The notes beneath the pieces were generated by a model. It was not told where the DNA came from. It searched no databases and worked only from the letters and a program-made list of their open reading frames with translations. Positions 12,615 through 24,601 of a DNA stretch of 64,000 bases are shown in pieces. The DNA comes from Hygrophila difformis (lineage: Eukaryota > Streptophyta > Magnoliopsida > Lamiales > Acanthaceae). A program made the translations under genes and the position numbers. How positions within the stretch are numbered: the stretch's first letter is position 1; each line of letters opens with the position of its first letter. The DNA lies in NCBI GenBank assembly GCA_030278955.1, contig JAOANR010000012.1:24111977-24175976 (forward strand), in the 5' to 3' direction.

Positions 12615-14376
12615 CTGCCACATGGAGGTACATATATTCAGTCTCATATGCTAGTTTGTGCAATTAAATCACTATGGAGTAATGAGTTGACAGATAAACA
12701 AGTACAGAGCCATGGATGGAAAGAAGTGATTTCACTGATAAGAAATTAATATATGCCCATTTCAGAATGTCTCTGAAATAAAGTTACAGTAGTGAAGTCA
12801 CTTTGAAACACTTGTAGTATTAGATTTAAAATCTTTATTAGCAACCCTAATGTAATGTCAAAAATGAAACATCATTCCCAGTGAATACGATACCAAAAAA
12901 CAAGCACCTTGGGAGTACATAAACAATGGCACACAAAACAGAACTTTATCCCCATAGCCCATACCATCACACGATCCCATTAAAGTCTGTAGATGGCTAA
13001 AACTCGTTATAGCAGCCATGAAAATAATGATCTAGGATACATGTTTTAAATTCATGAAAGACAAGTAGTTTGCTTAGATTCTTTCTAATTCAACAGCCAA
13101 GCACACGTTTAATAAAGCATATATCTGATACTCATATAAATTTGAGGTTAGGGATGCACAATCAAATCGAAGAACAAATTCACCTATGAAAACACATTTT
13201 TCTCTGGCTTTAGAAGCAATAGCAAGCCCTCAAAGATATTAATTAGCTGCAGGTTTATAAACATTAAATGGAAACCTGAGTATATTTGGTGATGGAGAAA
13301 TAGAAGTGCTTGCAATAACCAGCCACTTAATCAACATAAATCTTTTCTCTAAGCAGCATCAACTTTTCTCTAATCAACATCAGCAAATCAAGTATCTAAT
13401 TTATTTGAGAAGATAATATACCTCTAGGATTAACTATGTGTTTGGAATGATGAGAATTGATAGAATGATCTTTTGGGCGGTGTGCTACATTCAGGTTTAG
13501 TACTACTGTTCCCAATGGAGGCGTTCCACTTTGTTAGTGAACCATGCAGCTTGTCTGTTTTTTTTCACTTCATAAAAAAAAGAAGCAAGTTTGCACCAAC
13601 TCAACAAATCCAGAAACAACAGCGTCAGTAAAATGAAAACAATGCCATTGTTTTGTTACAAGAGGCCCAGGGGCGAAACTTCTACTCTCATCAAATTAAG
13701 GGTTGATAACTGTGCCATTGAAATCAACAACGTCAAGTAAATATGAAACTGGCAATTCTCTTAGTTCTAGTATTATAAATAGCTCAAAATTAAGATGGAA
13801 CTAATTCAAGGAAACCAAAAACCTTGACACATAAATAATATAAAGGAGGGAGTTTTAACTTGATCAGGGGTGCATCAAACAACCCCCAAATTACCCACAA
13901 ATCACATCAAATTAGAGAAGACTTGGTTCATTGGTTTGCTGCAAAATGAAGTGAAACATAAACTTCATAATATTAGAAATATTGAGATTCTCAATATTCA
14001 ATAATCAATAACAGTGAAACAAACTTCATGAAATGTATTAGACGAATTAGCATAACTATTAGTTGAATTAGCTGACAGGCTCGTCACTTCCTTGTCGTTA
14101 ACAGAAGTGATATTTGGTACGACAAACAATCATAGCCAACAAACTGGCAACAAACCTAGTGCACCCAGCATGAAGGAGATTTAGAAAATGCTAACATTGA
14201 ATATGCGGGAGCTATGGCCATTATTCTCGCAACTTCCATCACCCACGACAGAGGATTCCACATAAACCTCAGATTCTCAAACACATCTTTGATATGTATA
14301 TTCTCTCTCAAACAAAATCCAAAATCAAACTCAAAGAAGCAAACAATAGATTCAAAAGGAAAATGGAAACATAAAC
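12615..14376. other. Non-coding stretch between two gene fragments
   Basis: The sequence is intron-like and AT-rich. No conserved protein block was recognised on either strand. Short frames near 14156-14422 are dominated by one exon described separately. Confidence 0.4.
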
Positions 14377-14692
14377 CGTGCCAAATCAATAGCATCTCTC
14401 TTGAGAACTTCCATGGCGTCATCCTTAAACCTAACCGTTACTTTGCTAACAATTTTGGGAGAATAAAATGAGATAGAAACGTGTCAATTCAATGCGTGTA
14501 TTTTTCCTAACCCTAGATCTGAAATGGCCCATTCATGTTCAAATTGCAGAAGGAATTGAGTAATGGCAAAAAGAAAAAATAAGGAGCAATACCTTACCGG
14601 GAGCTTGTCTCCGTCACGACGTAGCACGTAGCCGGCCCAAACAACAGACGGACGATCCGGATATTCTGGACAGATGGAAAAATATTTGGAAT
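14377..14692 (-). pseudogene. Unidentified gene fragment, two phase-matched exons
   Basis: On the minus strand a block from about 14692 to 14598 encodes a PDRPSVVWAGYVLRRDGDKLP-like segment and ends at CCG|GTAAGG. The next block, 14423-14377, starts after a TTTAAG acceptor, encodes DDAMEVLKRDAIDLA, and ends at a CACG|GTTTAT donor. The first join keeps the frame (phase 0), which supports a real spliced gene as the source. I cannot name the protein. The coding sequence is cut at its 5' side by the hAT element that starts at 14693, and no further exon was found. It lies on the same strand as the BEACH fragment and the Helitron-like end. Confidence 0.4.
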
Positions 14693-15225
14693 TAGGGGTG
14701 AAAGCGGTACGGTAAATAGTAAATATCCGACCGATCCGATGCCGTATCTGATTATATTCGAATCCGAATCCGTTTTCGACTATCCGGCCGGATATTTCAA
14801 TATCCGTATCCGAATCCGAATCCGTATTTTAATATCCGCATTCGTATTCGTATTCGAAAATATCTGACCGTATCCGAGAATATCCAACCGTATCCGAAAA
14901 TTGATAGGATATTATCCGGATTTTAAATATGGATATCCGAATATATTAATATATTATTATTTAATAATTAAAACTTATTAATAATTATAAAAAAATATCA
15001 AATTTTCAAAAAAGATTATAAAAAATTATCCGATAATCTGTATCCGATTGAATCCGTATCCGTCATATATTCGTCCTGTATCCGTACCGTATCCGTAATC
15101 CGAAATATCCGAAACCGTATTCGTATCCGGTCCATCCGTATTCGATACCGAATTCGACAAAAAAAAATATGGATAGTATCCGTATCCGACACTATCCCAC
15201 CGTATCCGTACCGTTTTCATCCCTA
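14693..15225. mobile_element. Non-autonomous Ac/Ds-like hAT element
   Basis: The termini are TAGGGGTGAAA and TTTCATCCCTA, close to the classical Ac/Ds terminal repeat. The flanks give an 8-bp target duplication with one mismatch: TTTGGAAT (14685-14692) and TTTGGAAC (15226-15233). The 533-bp body is filled with TATCCG hexamers in both orientations, a typical hAT subterminal repeat pattern. There is no transposase. Confidence 0.85.
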
Positions 15226-15374
15226 TTTGGAACTATCCGGATCCAAATTCTAGTGGGCCCGAATTAATTAAATGGTGGAAGACTAGTAGAGGCCCAATCC
15301 GACTTAAAGCCCAACAAAGCAAGGTTGAATTTGAATTTGGCCCAACAAAGGACAACGCAGGTCAATCATGCGTT

Positions 15375-16223
15375 ATGTTTCAAGACTCATACAAGGTTAA
15401 CGCGATCCCATCTTGCGTCAAGCATCATGACTCACAAAAAGAGAACGCAGTATCATCTTGCGTCAGTGCATTGTCTTCTCCAACGGCCAAATCCTTCCCC
15501 CGACGTGCGCAGCTCCAGCGGCGTTACTCCATTTCCGCCCGGTGCCCCCTCGACATATCCAGCTCTACCGGCGGCCGCCGCCAGTCCACGTCTTCTCATC
15601 GTCAATATCGTCGGCATCTTCATCATGACAGCGGCCGGCCACCCACGTCCTCCATCGTCGTCTCTGCCGCCATGGGCGACGCCATCAACACCGGGCCCTT
15701 CATCACATGTTGCCATCCTCAACAGTGGTCGCCCATTTTCTCCGTCGCTCCAGCAGAGGCCAGCTCCGACGCCGGCCAAGCGTCCGGCCGTTCCGGTCAT
15801 CTTCTCCAAATGAAGAAACCCTCATATTATTTCCGATACCATCTCCGGTCTCCTGCCCGCCACCACCATCACCTCTGGAACTCCGGCAGCCTTCCACAGT
15901 CTTCCAACTCAAATTCCGGCCACCCCGAAAATCGCAATATCACCGGAGAAGAAAATCCCGACTCGCTGCAATTCTTTTCCGGCCAAGACCTCTCCATCTC
16001 CGATGAGGCCCGTACCACTGCTATGGTCATTTCCAGCTCTGGCCAGGACCTTGCCATGGCCTCCGATTGCTTCCCCAACTCCGGCGAAGGTCATCTTCAA
16101 CATTACCAAGCCTCCTCCGGCGAGACTTCGACCGCCATCAAGGTTTCAACTCCGAGCTTCCCCCGGTTGCCTCCGCCTTCTTCTTCATCCACGTCGCAGA
16201 ACTCTTCCCGTCGCAAGCCTTAG
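15375..16223 (+). CDS. GC-rich low-complexity open frame, unknown
   Basis: A 282-residue frame stays open through GC-rich sequence with many Ser, Pro, Arg and His residues. It has no recognised domain. The long openness in several frames on both strands (for example 15325-15813 plus and 15453-15809 minus) comes from base composition, so the frame may not be a gene. The 5' part has repeated GTCAAGCATCATGACTCA-like words. The setting next to repeats suggests an internal region of an unidentified transposon. Confidence 0.15.
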   Translation: MFQDSYKVNAIPSCVKHHDSQKENAVSSCVSALSSPTAKSFPRRAQLQRRYSISARCPLDISSSTGGRRQSTSSHRQYRRHLHHDSGRPPTSSIVVSAAMGDAINTGPFITCCHPQQWSPIFSVAPAEASSDAGQASGRSGHLLQMKKPSYYFRYHLRSPARHHHHLWNSGSLPQSSNSNSGHPENRNITGEENPDSLQFFSGQDLSISDEARTTAMVISSSGQDLAMASDCFPNSGEGHLQHYQASSGETSTAIKVSTPSFPRLPPPSSSSTSQNSSRRKP

Positions 16224-17511
16224 CAGTCCACATCGACAACCTCCGCTGAACCTCCGTCGAGAGCCGGCTCATCCCCGTCGTCAACCTCCATATCCCCACG
16301 TCGCAAGAGGTCACTGGACCTCGGGACTTCCGTCGCTAGGCAACCAAGGAGTGTTACGTCGCAAGCCAACTTTCAAGTGTTTCACGACGTATGTTCAAGG
16401 GCTTCGGGACGTGAGAAGCCTTTTTGCCAATTTCCCTTTGTTGAGCTCATGGGTAGGGAGATCCCTGGAGCTGTGGTCCTGCAGGCTACCAATAGGTAAA
16501 CTCTATCCTTGGGACCTCGGGGCCCTGTCCCTTCCTTCGGCAGGCCTCGAATGCATTTCTTCTCATTTTTGAGCCCGTCGTAAGCCGACCCTTGTTGCTT
16601 CATGACGTGTTCTCTCATTTTGAGTCTTGCGACTTGCTCAACACTTGTTTAATTTATTTTAGTGATGGGTTGATTAAAGCCCCTAATTAATTAGTTAGCT
16701 TAATTAATCCATGTAATTAGGGTTTGCATATATATATGGCATTCCCCCAACACTTGTTCTTCACCTTTTGAATTGAATGAATTTTTGCTTAAATGCAATC
16801 CATTTTTCTTAAGGTCATTTGAGAGATTGTGGGATCCGAAAACCCTCATCTAATTGTGTTACGCTCTTGAGCTATTTCACAATTCTTGGATTATTGAAGC
16901 TTAATCCAAGGTTGAGTCAAGTTTCTCTATCCATTCTCTTATTCATCCCATTTATTCCTTGTTTGATTTTTCTTCATCTATTTGATTTCTTTGTTTTGGA
17001 TCTTGGGTCTACACCACACCCCCAGCGGCCAAGCACCGGCACTGGTGCTGCCTCCGACGCCATTCAGACACGAGGCGGAAACGGTGAAAGAGTATTCGTA
17101 AAGCAAAAGATTGGGAATTAGGGCAATGGGAAGGGCTCGGCGGAGGAAGCACGGGGCTCCTAACCACGTAGCGTGCGGGGCAGGCTAGGTCGAAGGCGAC
17201 GGCGATACGCGGCGATGCGAGCTGGGAACGGATGTGCTGCTACCGGCAATAGGAAGGGCTCGCGGGCGTAGGATGGAAATTGAGGGAAAGTGTGTGTTGT
17301 TTCTGTGGGGAAATTGGGGAGGATGCGGAGGATGGAAATTGGGGAATGTGCGCAGAGGCGACAAAGTACTTGGACGAAAGGCAAGATGGGAAACTCAGCT
17401 CTACATTTACTGTTTCCAGGAACAGTAATATTACATCATGCAAAGTATATATATATATATAGATATCATAATAATTAAAACACATTTCAAATAAAATTTA
17501 ACAATTGTTAC
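16224..17511. other. Repeat-like region with a TATA-containing segment
   Basis: The first part contains repeated GACGT-CGCAAG words (16290-16400). At 16725-16745 a TATATATATGGC box is followed by a T-rich leader-like stretch ending near 17020, which resembles an LTR promoter region, but no TG...CA borders were fixed. 17030-17420 is GC-rich with internal duplication of GGATGGAAATTG. No gene is recognised. Confidence 0.3.
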
Positions 17512-17527
17512 AAAAAGGAAATAATTT

Positions 17528-17710
17528 TTTTTTGGTGAATACCAGGGTATCCTCAGGCCTCATTGGACCCAAAACTAATCCCTCGAGGATCGGGTGGGCA
17601 TTGAAGGGTTGCCTCTCCCAAAGCAGAATTCTGCATACACAAAGGCTCGAACCCGAGACATTTGCTTAAGCTGCCAGAGCCCAATACCACTCAGGCCAAC
17701 TGTGTTTGGT
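17528..17710 (-). mobile_element. tRNA-derived SINE, minus strand
   Basis: On the minus strand, box A TGGCCTGAGTGG (17698-17687) and box B GGTTCGAGCC (17653-17644) are spaced as in a tRNA gene. The body ends in GGTATTCACC and an A-run. Target duplications of about 16 bases (AAAAAGGAAATAATTT at 17512-17527, one mismatch at 17711-17726) flank it. Confidence 0.85.
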
Positions 17711-17900
17711 AAAAAGAAAATAATTTAACAATGTTTGTATATTATTTAGCAACAAAAACATGTCAATTATATTATATATATATATACACACATCATAAAT
17801 AACCAGTCAAAAAGCTAAAATAGTCATTTTTCTTTTCAATTTTTCTGGATCGATCTTCTACTATTTTCGATCTCATTTAGTCATTCACCTTTACTAATTA

Positions 17901-17928
17901 CTAGATTTTTTCGCCCGCTACGCACGGG
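17901..17928 (-). mobile_element. Helitron-like 3' terminus, minus strand
   Basis: On the minus strand a hairpin GCCCGTGCGTAGCGGGC is followed by GAAAAAAT and CTAG, with T after it. This is a standard plant Helitron 3' end. The adjoining hAT-like element begins at the hairpin edge. Confidence 0.65.
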
Positions 17929-18371
17929 CAGTGGCGGAACTACATGCGGGCTTGGGGGCCGCCCCCCGAGTTCAAAATTTGCCTATTAAGTTTTATATAA
18001 TTATGATATTTTAGCTATATCAGAAATTCTTTTTATATAATTCCGCCCCCTCAAACTCAAACCTTGGCATTAATATTTTATACAATTGTGTAAATTTAAT
18101 TATATTATAATCATTTTTCAGTAATTTAAGGGGAAGAAGAGGAAAAAGAATACAACATGTTTCTTTATTAGTGAGCTTTTTTAACATAAGGTTATATATT
18201 TTTTAAAGATATAGGCTCAGGTAGAGTTAGACAAAGAGAGTGACATCATTAGCAATCCAAAATAAACGAAAATGAATTGATAGTTATTCTATGGAAATTA
18301 AAGATGAAATAAAGCAAAGTTATTTAGTCGCATCCTCGCCCCCTACCTCAGACACTCTGCGTCTGCCACTG
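17929..18371. mobile_element. hAT-like element, CAGTGGCGGA termini
   Basis: The termini CAGTGGCGGA and TCTGCCACTG form a 10-bp inverted repeat with one mismatch. The 443-bp body has mirrored CCCCC-rich blocks near each end. No matching 8-bp target duplication was found, so the class is tentative. Confidence 0.5.
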
Positions 18372-18457
18372 CGATGCGTGTTAAACTTATATGCGCACTA
18401 GTGTTGAACTTATATGAGTTTGTAAAATGAGAATATAAATTTTTTGGATTACATGGT

Positions 18458-18629
18458 TTGGGATGGGAATAGGCGAGACTACCCGACATGGGCCTATGCC
18501 TTAGTCTATCAAACACCACATCGGACCAAATTTTTCGATAAATAGACTAAGCTTAGGCTTTTTTGAAAGTTTATTTAGCTAAATAGGTCCGGACCAAACT
18601 TTAATTAAAAAAAACCTATTAGGCCTACC
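18458..18629. mobile_element. Left part of a decayed hAT-like element split by the giant retrotransposon
   Basis: This part is rich in TAGGCCTAT words. A mirrored counterpart with the same words lies at about 42760-42936, on the other side of the giant element. The outer ends GGATGGGAATAGGC and its near complement GCCTATTTCCACCTCC look like inverted termini, bordered by TACATG on both sides (18450-18455 and 42937-42942). Confidence 0.45.
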
Positions 18630-18957
18630 TGATAATGGCCAAAATTGTCCATTATTTCCAATCCATTTCCGTGTCTGAGACGGATATTTTGATCGTATTC
18701 CCATCTTATTTTAATAAGAAAGCAGTTGAATTCGACAGATTAATGCAAGTTTGTAAGAAAAATAAGCTGGTAATGAAAGACACAAAAATATGCAATTTTA
18801 ATTGCATTTGTGTTAGAAAAATCCAAAAACATGAAAAAAAGAAAAAGAAAAGAAAAAGGAATGAAAAGATGGGCAAAAGAATAAAATAGCCCACAAAAAT
18901 CAAAAAGATGGGAAAAAGAATGAAAATCCCACAAATTAAAATTTTGGTTAAGTGTTG

Positions 18958-19380
18958 AAGATCAATTCGATCTATACGCAATTCGACCTAAACCGAATTG
19001 TTTATTAGACCGAATTGCTGAAGAGAAGAAGAAAAAGAGAAGTGTTGAAGAAGGAAAGAGCAACCAATTCGGTCTGTGGCAATTCGGTCTAAACCGAATT
19101 GACCCCTAGACCGAATTGCACTTTGGAAAGAAGAAGACCCTGAGCAGAAAAGAGAAGAAGGAGTTCGATATTATGCAATTCGGTCTAGACCGAATTAAGT
19201 GCATAGATCGAATTGCCTCAAACAAAGAAGCCAAGCAGGAGCCATCATCAGTTCGACAAGGCCAATTCGGTCTACCCATAGACCGAATCACCACATTCCA
19301 TGCTCAAGATCAAGAAGAAAGACCTCATTTCACCAATTCGGTCTAAACCGAACTGCTTGAGGAGACCGAACCACAATCGA
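18958..19380. repeat. Palindrome array, 5' LTR, upstream of TATA
   Basis: About five units are present. A typical unit is a half-site AATTCGGTCT, a central AATTCGGTCTAGACCGAATT or a near match, and a half-site AGACCGAATT, with unique spacers. One exact 20-base palindrome lies at 19177-19196. The array lies just upstream of the promoter TATA box. Confidence 0.85.
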
Positions 19381-19455
19381 AACTGCAGCTTTGAGCACGT
19401 GATAAATGCATGGCACTTGGATGGGCCCTGATGGGCCTAGGGTTCTGAGAAGAAG

Positions 19456-19463
19456 TATAAAAG
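19456..19463 (+). promoter_or_regulatory. LTR TATA box
   Basis: TATAAAAG follows the palindrome array and precedes the CTTCCTCAACACAAG region, a plausible start site about 30 bases downstream. The same box is at 38483-38490 in the 3' LTR. Confidence 0.65.
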
Positions 19464-20586
19464 CTGACCTTCCTCAACACAAGAAAAGATCCGAACACTA
19501 ACATTTGGACAATTGCTGGGAGACAAAAAGAAGGAGCAGGAGGTTCTCCACCCCTTAAGGGTTAGGTAGGTAGTATAGTTAGTTAGTTTATTTTTCATGC
19601 TTGTAGTGTAGTTTTAATGCTTTGATCTTAGTTTATTTTTATAGAAGCTTGTCACTACCTTTAGTGTAGCCATTACCATAAACTTTAAATGCTTTGTAGT
19701 TATAATGAACCCTAACTTCAAGCTAATGATGGTTTTTAGGGTTATTTGTTGCTTTCAAGTGTCAATACAAGAAAGAATCCAGAAATGGGTTTTTATTTCA
19801 AGTGTTTGGCACTTATTTAATGCTTTCCTTAGCAATAAATGTTAGAATGTTTGTTTGTTTCAACTAGGTTACATTTATTATATCCTAGTTGACTTACATT
19901 CTCAATAAATGCATGTTTAGTGGGTTTTTGGCTTGTTCTTACACCTTAGTGATTCAAATGAGTGTTCTTAGGTTTTAGATGATTTTAGGTTTGTTAGAAT
20001 TTATTTCTCAGTTCATTCTGTTGCTGACCTTCCTCAACACAAGAGAGAATCCGAACACTAACATTTGGACAATTGCTGGGAGACAAAAAGAATGAACATA
20101 AGGCTTTCCACCCCTTAAGGGTTAGGTAGGTAGTTTAGTTAGTTAGTTTATTTTTCATACTCGTAGTGTAGTTTTAATGCTTTTGATCTTAGTTTATTTT
20201 TATATAGAAGCTTGTTACTACCTTTAGTGTAGCCATTACCATAAACTTTAAATGCCTTGTAGTTATAATGAACCCTACCTTCAAGCTAATGATGGTTTTA
20301 GGGTTATTTATTTGCTTTCAAGTGTCAATACAAGAAGGAATCCAGAAATGGATTTTTATTTCAAGTGTTTGGCACTTATTTAATGCTTTCCTTAGCAATA
20401 ATTGTTAGAATGTTTGTTTGTTTCAACTAGGTTACATTTATTATGCCTAGTTGACTTACATTCTCAATAAATGCATGTTTAGTGGGTTTTTGGCTTGTTC
20501 TTACACCTTAGTGATTCAAATGAGTGTTCTTAGGTTTTAGAAGATTTTAGGACTGTTAGAATTTATTTTTAAGTTTATTCTGTTGC
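19463..20586 (+). repeat. 560-bp tandem duplication in the 5' LTR only
   Basis: Two units start with GCTGACCTTCCTCAACACAAG (19463 and 20023), directly after the TATA box. The second unit is much closer to the single unit of the 3' LTR than the first is (for example CATACTCGTAGTG versus CATGCTTGTAGTG). The extra unit is therefore not a fresh copy of its neighbour. Confidence 0.85.
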
Positions 20587-20904
20587 TGTTTTGCTCTCTT
20601 TATGTTAGCTTATTGTTGCCTTAGATAGTGTAGGTGTTCTTACTTTTATGCATGTGTTCTTATTATTCTTGGATGTTTAGGTCTTTGATCTTTGATTGCT
20701 TGTTTGTAGAATTAAGGTTTATTTCATGCCAATACCTGCTGGACACGTAACCTATTATGCCTATTTTCCTTAAAACACTCATTAGTGTGGCTATGAGGTG
20801 ACACTGATGTGAAATGAAGGATTTGGCAAATCTTATCCATCATGAACCACACAGTGTAAACCGAACCTGTACTTATGAGCACAAAATATCTTTTATGTGA
20901 GAAA

Positions 20905-21490
20905 AGACATGCAATTCGATTTGAGGCAATTCGGTCTAAACCGAATTGCCCATGAGGATGGAATTGCATGGCAAAAATATTTGTTAAATGTCTTATCTAA
21001 AATCTATATGCAATTTGGTCTAGGTAATTCAGTCTAAACCGAATTTCCCATGAGACCGAATTACATAGCAAAAATTCTTCTCACATGGTGCACAAGCAAT
21101 TCGGTCTGTGCGAATTTGGTTTAGACTGAATTCCTCCCATATATCGAATTGACCTTGTACACCATATTGTATGCATTCCATCCCTTCCTGCCTTAGTTTA
21201 TTTTTAAGTCTGTTACCAATTCGAATTGCCAATTCGGTCTAGACCGAATTCAATTGGCAATTCGAATTACCCTCATTTTGGGGTAAATGCCTTAGCCAAA
21301 TTTGAGTGAAGGAATGACTTCATCAATTCGAATTTTCCAATTCGGTTTAGACCGAATTGCTTTGACAAAGCGAATTAGAGGATGCTTCATGACTTTACAA
21401 GGATTAATTGGGTACGGTGTTACTTCATATCTCATGCATCCTCAATTCGGTCTAATTTGCATTTTGCCCAATAGACCGAATTGCTTTCTT
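20905..21490. repeat. Second palindrome array, 5' LTR, downstream of TATA
   Basis: About six units of the same half-palindrome-half design are present. One exact 20-base palindrome lies at 21231-21250, itself bracketed by CAATTCGAATTG-like inverted words. Confidence 0.85.
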
Positions 21491-24050
21491 CCTTCTATTA
21501 TAAAACTCCAAAAATATTTTACTTCTCGAGTTGTGTAAGTTGCATGGGTGTATTGGGCTTAGGCCCATCACACCTAATTTTATCCATTACACATCTCAAC
21601 CCATTAGTGTCTTAATTATTGTGTGATAAATACTCGCACAATACCAAAAACATTTTCTTAATTTTATTTATTTATTTTCTCTTTCATTGTGTGTATGAAC
21701 AACTAGTAAGAAATATATCAGACTAATGTTGGCGGGTATTCCCACACGGATAAACTAGCTCGTATTCTGAATATTAATTACTAGTTGTTATTTTGCATGG
21801 TCCGGATAGTGGTCGGTGGAAGCCTTGGCGGTTCGTCCATCCGGGATTATAATAGCTGCTCAGCTGACTCCTATCCGGATACAGTTTCCTTTTCTTTATT
21901 TTAATTTCAAACCTGAACTTTGAGCTGTAATATTGTCCAACAGTGTCGATCAACACTTTTTGAATAGTACTACAATGAGAAAATATGTAGGTTTTTCTCT
22001 CATTTCACAGAGGGCATGAGTCTTAATGATAGCGATCACTGTCGTTTAAGGTCTTCTGCTGTCTAAAATCATCTCACCTTAATAATTAGGTTAACTGGAC
22101 CACAGATAACTGCAATCCAATTAACCCTAATTATTTTGTCATCTCTTTAGCCATTTTCTTTTTATCTCAGGCTAATTCATCTTTTTGTATCAAATTCTGT
22201 CTAACCCCACTCTATATCTTGGGGTACTTTATTTTATTTCTCATATACATGTATGCATGATACTATTATGTAGATATTGTGGTCTATAATATTTTGGAGA
22301 TCCTTCTCCTTGGACATAGAAGTCTTGATTTAAATCAGATGTTGCACAATAAATTTCCACAAAAATCACTTTACAAAATCCGGATCTGAGTAAGGGATAA
22401 ATTCGACAGTTATGACTAACTCATATTCTACTGGGGGTTGATTTTGAGAACTTAGAAGCAGAGTCAGCGATTAGGTCTCACCTAGACTGAAAGGATCTGT
22501 GTTTTAATTGAGAGTTTAGTACCTGTTTAGGGAATGATTTTCAAATATCTATTGGTTTCTCAAAATTACTGTGTGTTGGAAATCTTCTATTAAATATTGC
22601 ATCGAATCAGTATCCACTTGGATTCGGATAAGATGTGATAAATAATAGTAGAGGAACAACATATAGGCCTTGGTTAATTTCTAAGGTAGGGTTGAGTATT
22701 CTTTCAACTACTATCTTCTCCCGCCAAAGCCTAAAATTGAGTCTTGAGTGAGTACATTCGGAATAGATCTTCATAGACCTGTTCCACTCACGTTTGTATC
22801 TCATAACTACCCGGATGTTATAAGCCCTGTGGCTTACTGACATTTGGGAAGTTCTAAATCTGCATCTGGTCACCCAGACCAGGGGCTCTTTTATACTAAC
22901 GGAATGTGATGATCTTTTAAGACTTCCGAGTGATAGGTTTTTAAATGCTTTCTTTACCGCTTTCGTTACCGCTTTCTTTAAGGTCACTCGGAAGAATTAG
23001 AGGTTGGCCGTCGGTTGTAAGGTTTAAGAGTTATGGATTAGTTCGGGATTAGATTTGGACTTTGGGTGTGACAAGGGGGATGACAGGAGTACTTGGCATA
23101 TCAACTAATGATTTGTCAGGTGTTGCTTGTCCACCACAGATAAATAATATACCTCAACAGTGCATTGCAAGGGTAGTTATGTGCCTGTGGTATCTTAGAA
23201 TTTGTTGTCTTAAGAGCATGTAAACTCTTACTATAAGTACCTGTCTGTTAAAGGGAACATGGTATAGAGAGCACGAGAGAGCTAACTGATGGATTATCCC
23301 AAACAAAGATCTGTGTATTAAAATGGGAGTTTAATTGTGTTTCATCTGAAATCTTGTCCAATTTTTATTATTTCCTTCCTGTCCCTTCTGTCACATTTTA
23401 AATATGCTTTCATAGAATAGTTTTATCCGCTTTCTTAGCATAATTCTTATTGCTTTCTTAGAATAGATTTAAAATGCTTTGTAGAATAATTTTGCTGCTT
23501 TCATCATCTAGTTTAAATTATTGTCAAGTAGTTGTTAGAAACCCTTGCAAAACTTGAATCGAGTAACCGAGTGGAAAATCTTAGTAAACGACGTGGGCCC
23601 TGCTTCTATCGCACATCCTCCAGTGAACGATCCGATCTTACTATAAATTACTGCAATTTTTGACACCGTGCGCTTTCGGGGGCACAGTTTCTTAACACGA
23701 GTAATAAAAACGTGACAACCTATAAATATATCCCTAATACCAAATCCATCTTCATAAATTGGTTTCATTAAATAAAATTGAAAACCAGGATTATTATGTT
23801 TCAGAAAATACTCATGTAATGGCAACTTGTCAAAAGTTTCATGGCAATGATCTTCATGGCAGGAAATTGTCAAACGTTTCATGCCGGGGCGGTCCACAGC
23901 GCCGTTTGAATTCCAAGTTTCTCACATGAGTAATAAAAAGTGAAATATATCCTTAAACCCCTTTCCCACGAATCATAACTCTTTTCATTTAATAAATTCA
24001 AACTTGGGATATTTTAGAAAATACTCGTGTAGGAAATTGTCAAAGTTTCA

Positions 24051-24068
24051 TGGCGCCGTTGTCGGGGA
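24051..24068 (+). other. Asp-tRNA primer-binding site in use at the last transposition
   Basis: TGGCGCCGTTGTCGGGGA follows the LTR end GTTTCA with no gap. The 3' LTR ends at the matching base (42440), so this site, not the one at 24185, defined the LTR border. One base differs from the usual primer site (T for C). Confidence 0.8.
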
Positions 24069-24184
24069 CCTTCAGTGTGTCAGACTGATGTAATAAATGA
24101 TACTATATTAAGTATTGAGCGCTGATGTCTGTTAAGATTGAATTGTCTACCCCGGCTGCACCATGAAATTTGTCAAAAGTTTCA

Positions 24185-24202
24185 TGGCGCCGTTGCCGGG
24201 GA
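24185..24202 (+). other. Second Asp-tRNA primer site, duplicated with LTR-end sequence
   Basis: TGGCGCCGTTGCCGGGGA is preceded by another copy of the LTR end, GTCAAAAGTTTCA. The two primer sites are 134 bases apart. This copy matches the canonical primer site exactly. Confidence 0.8.
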
Positions 24203-24601
24203 GGATGCAGCGCCGTTTATTAAGAGAACTACACTCCCGATTTACTCATAGATAGTTTTTGTATACATTCTTGAACCAGTACTAACCTGGGGGTTGTGCA
24301 GGTGCTGTCAAATCTTGATACAAACTGCTTATGCAAAGGAAAAAGGCCACATTGCCTGATCTACCGTTGATCTAGAAATAGAAAGGACCGCTCGCCAACT
24401 AAGGGCGCAAGCCAGACGAAGGAAAGAGCAGGAAGCCCGGACCCGTACCTCACCCGAAACCACAAACAGTGAAATATCTAATATGGCAAAACCAGGACAT
24501 TCCCCCGATCTTACTAATAGACCAACCACCCAATAATCCTGGTAATGGAGCTAATGGGGGTATGGTAGAACACCCAAATCGTGCCAACGAGGAGGAAAAT
24601 C

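Larger units (their letters stand above)
18630..24050 (+). repeat. 5' LTR of the giant element (5421 bp)
   Basis: It matches 37657-42440 across its length. It is longer because of a 560-bp tandem duplication (19463-20586) and about 75 bp near 20940-21020 that the 3' LTR lacks. A purine run lies at 18826-18875, a palindrome array at 18960-19380, the TATA box at 19456, and a second palindrome array at 20905-21490. Near its 3' end (about 23861-23905) it holds an internal copy of its own terminus joined to a damaged primer-site sequence. Small frames inside are not genes; those reading QFGLDRIA are the palindrome repeat. Confidence 0.9.
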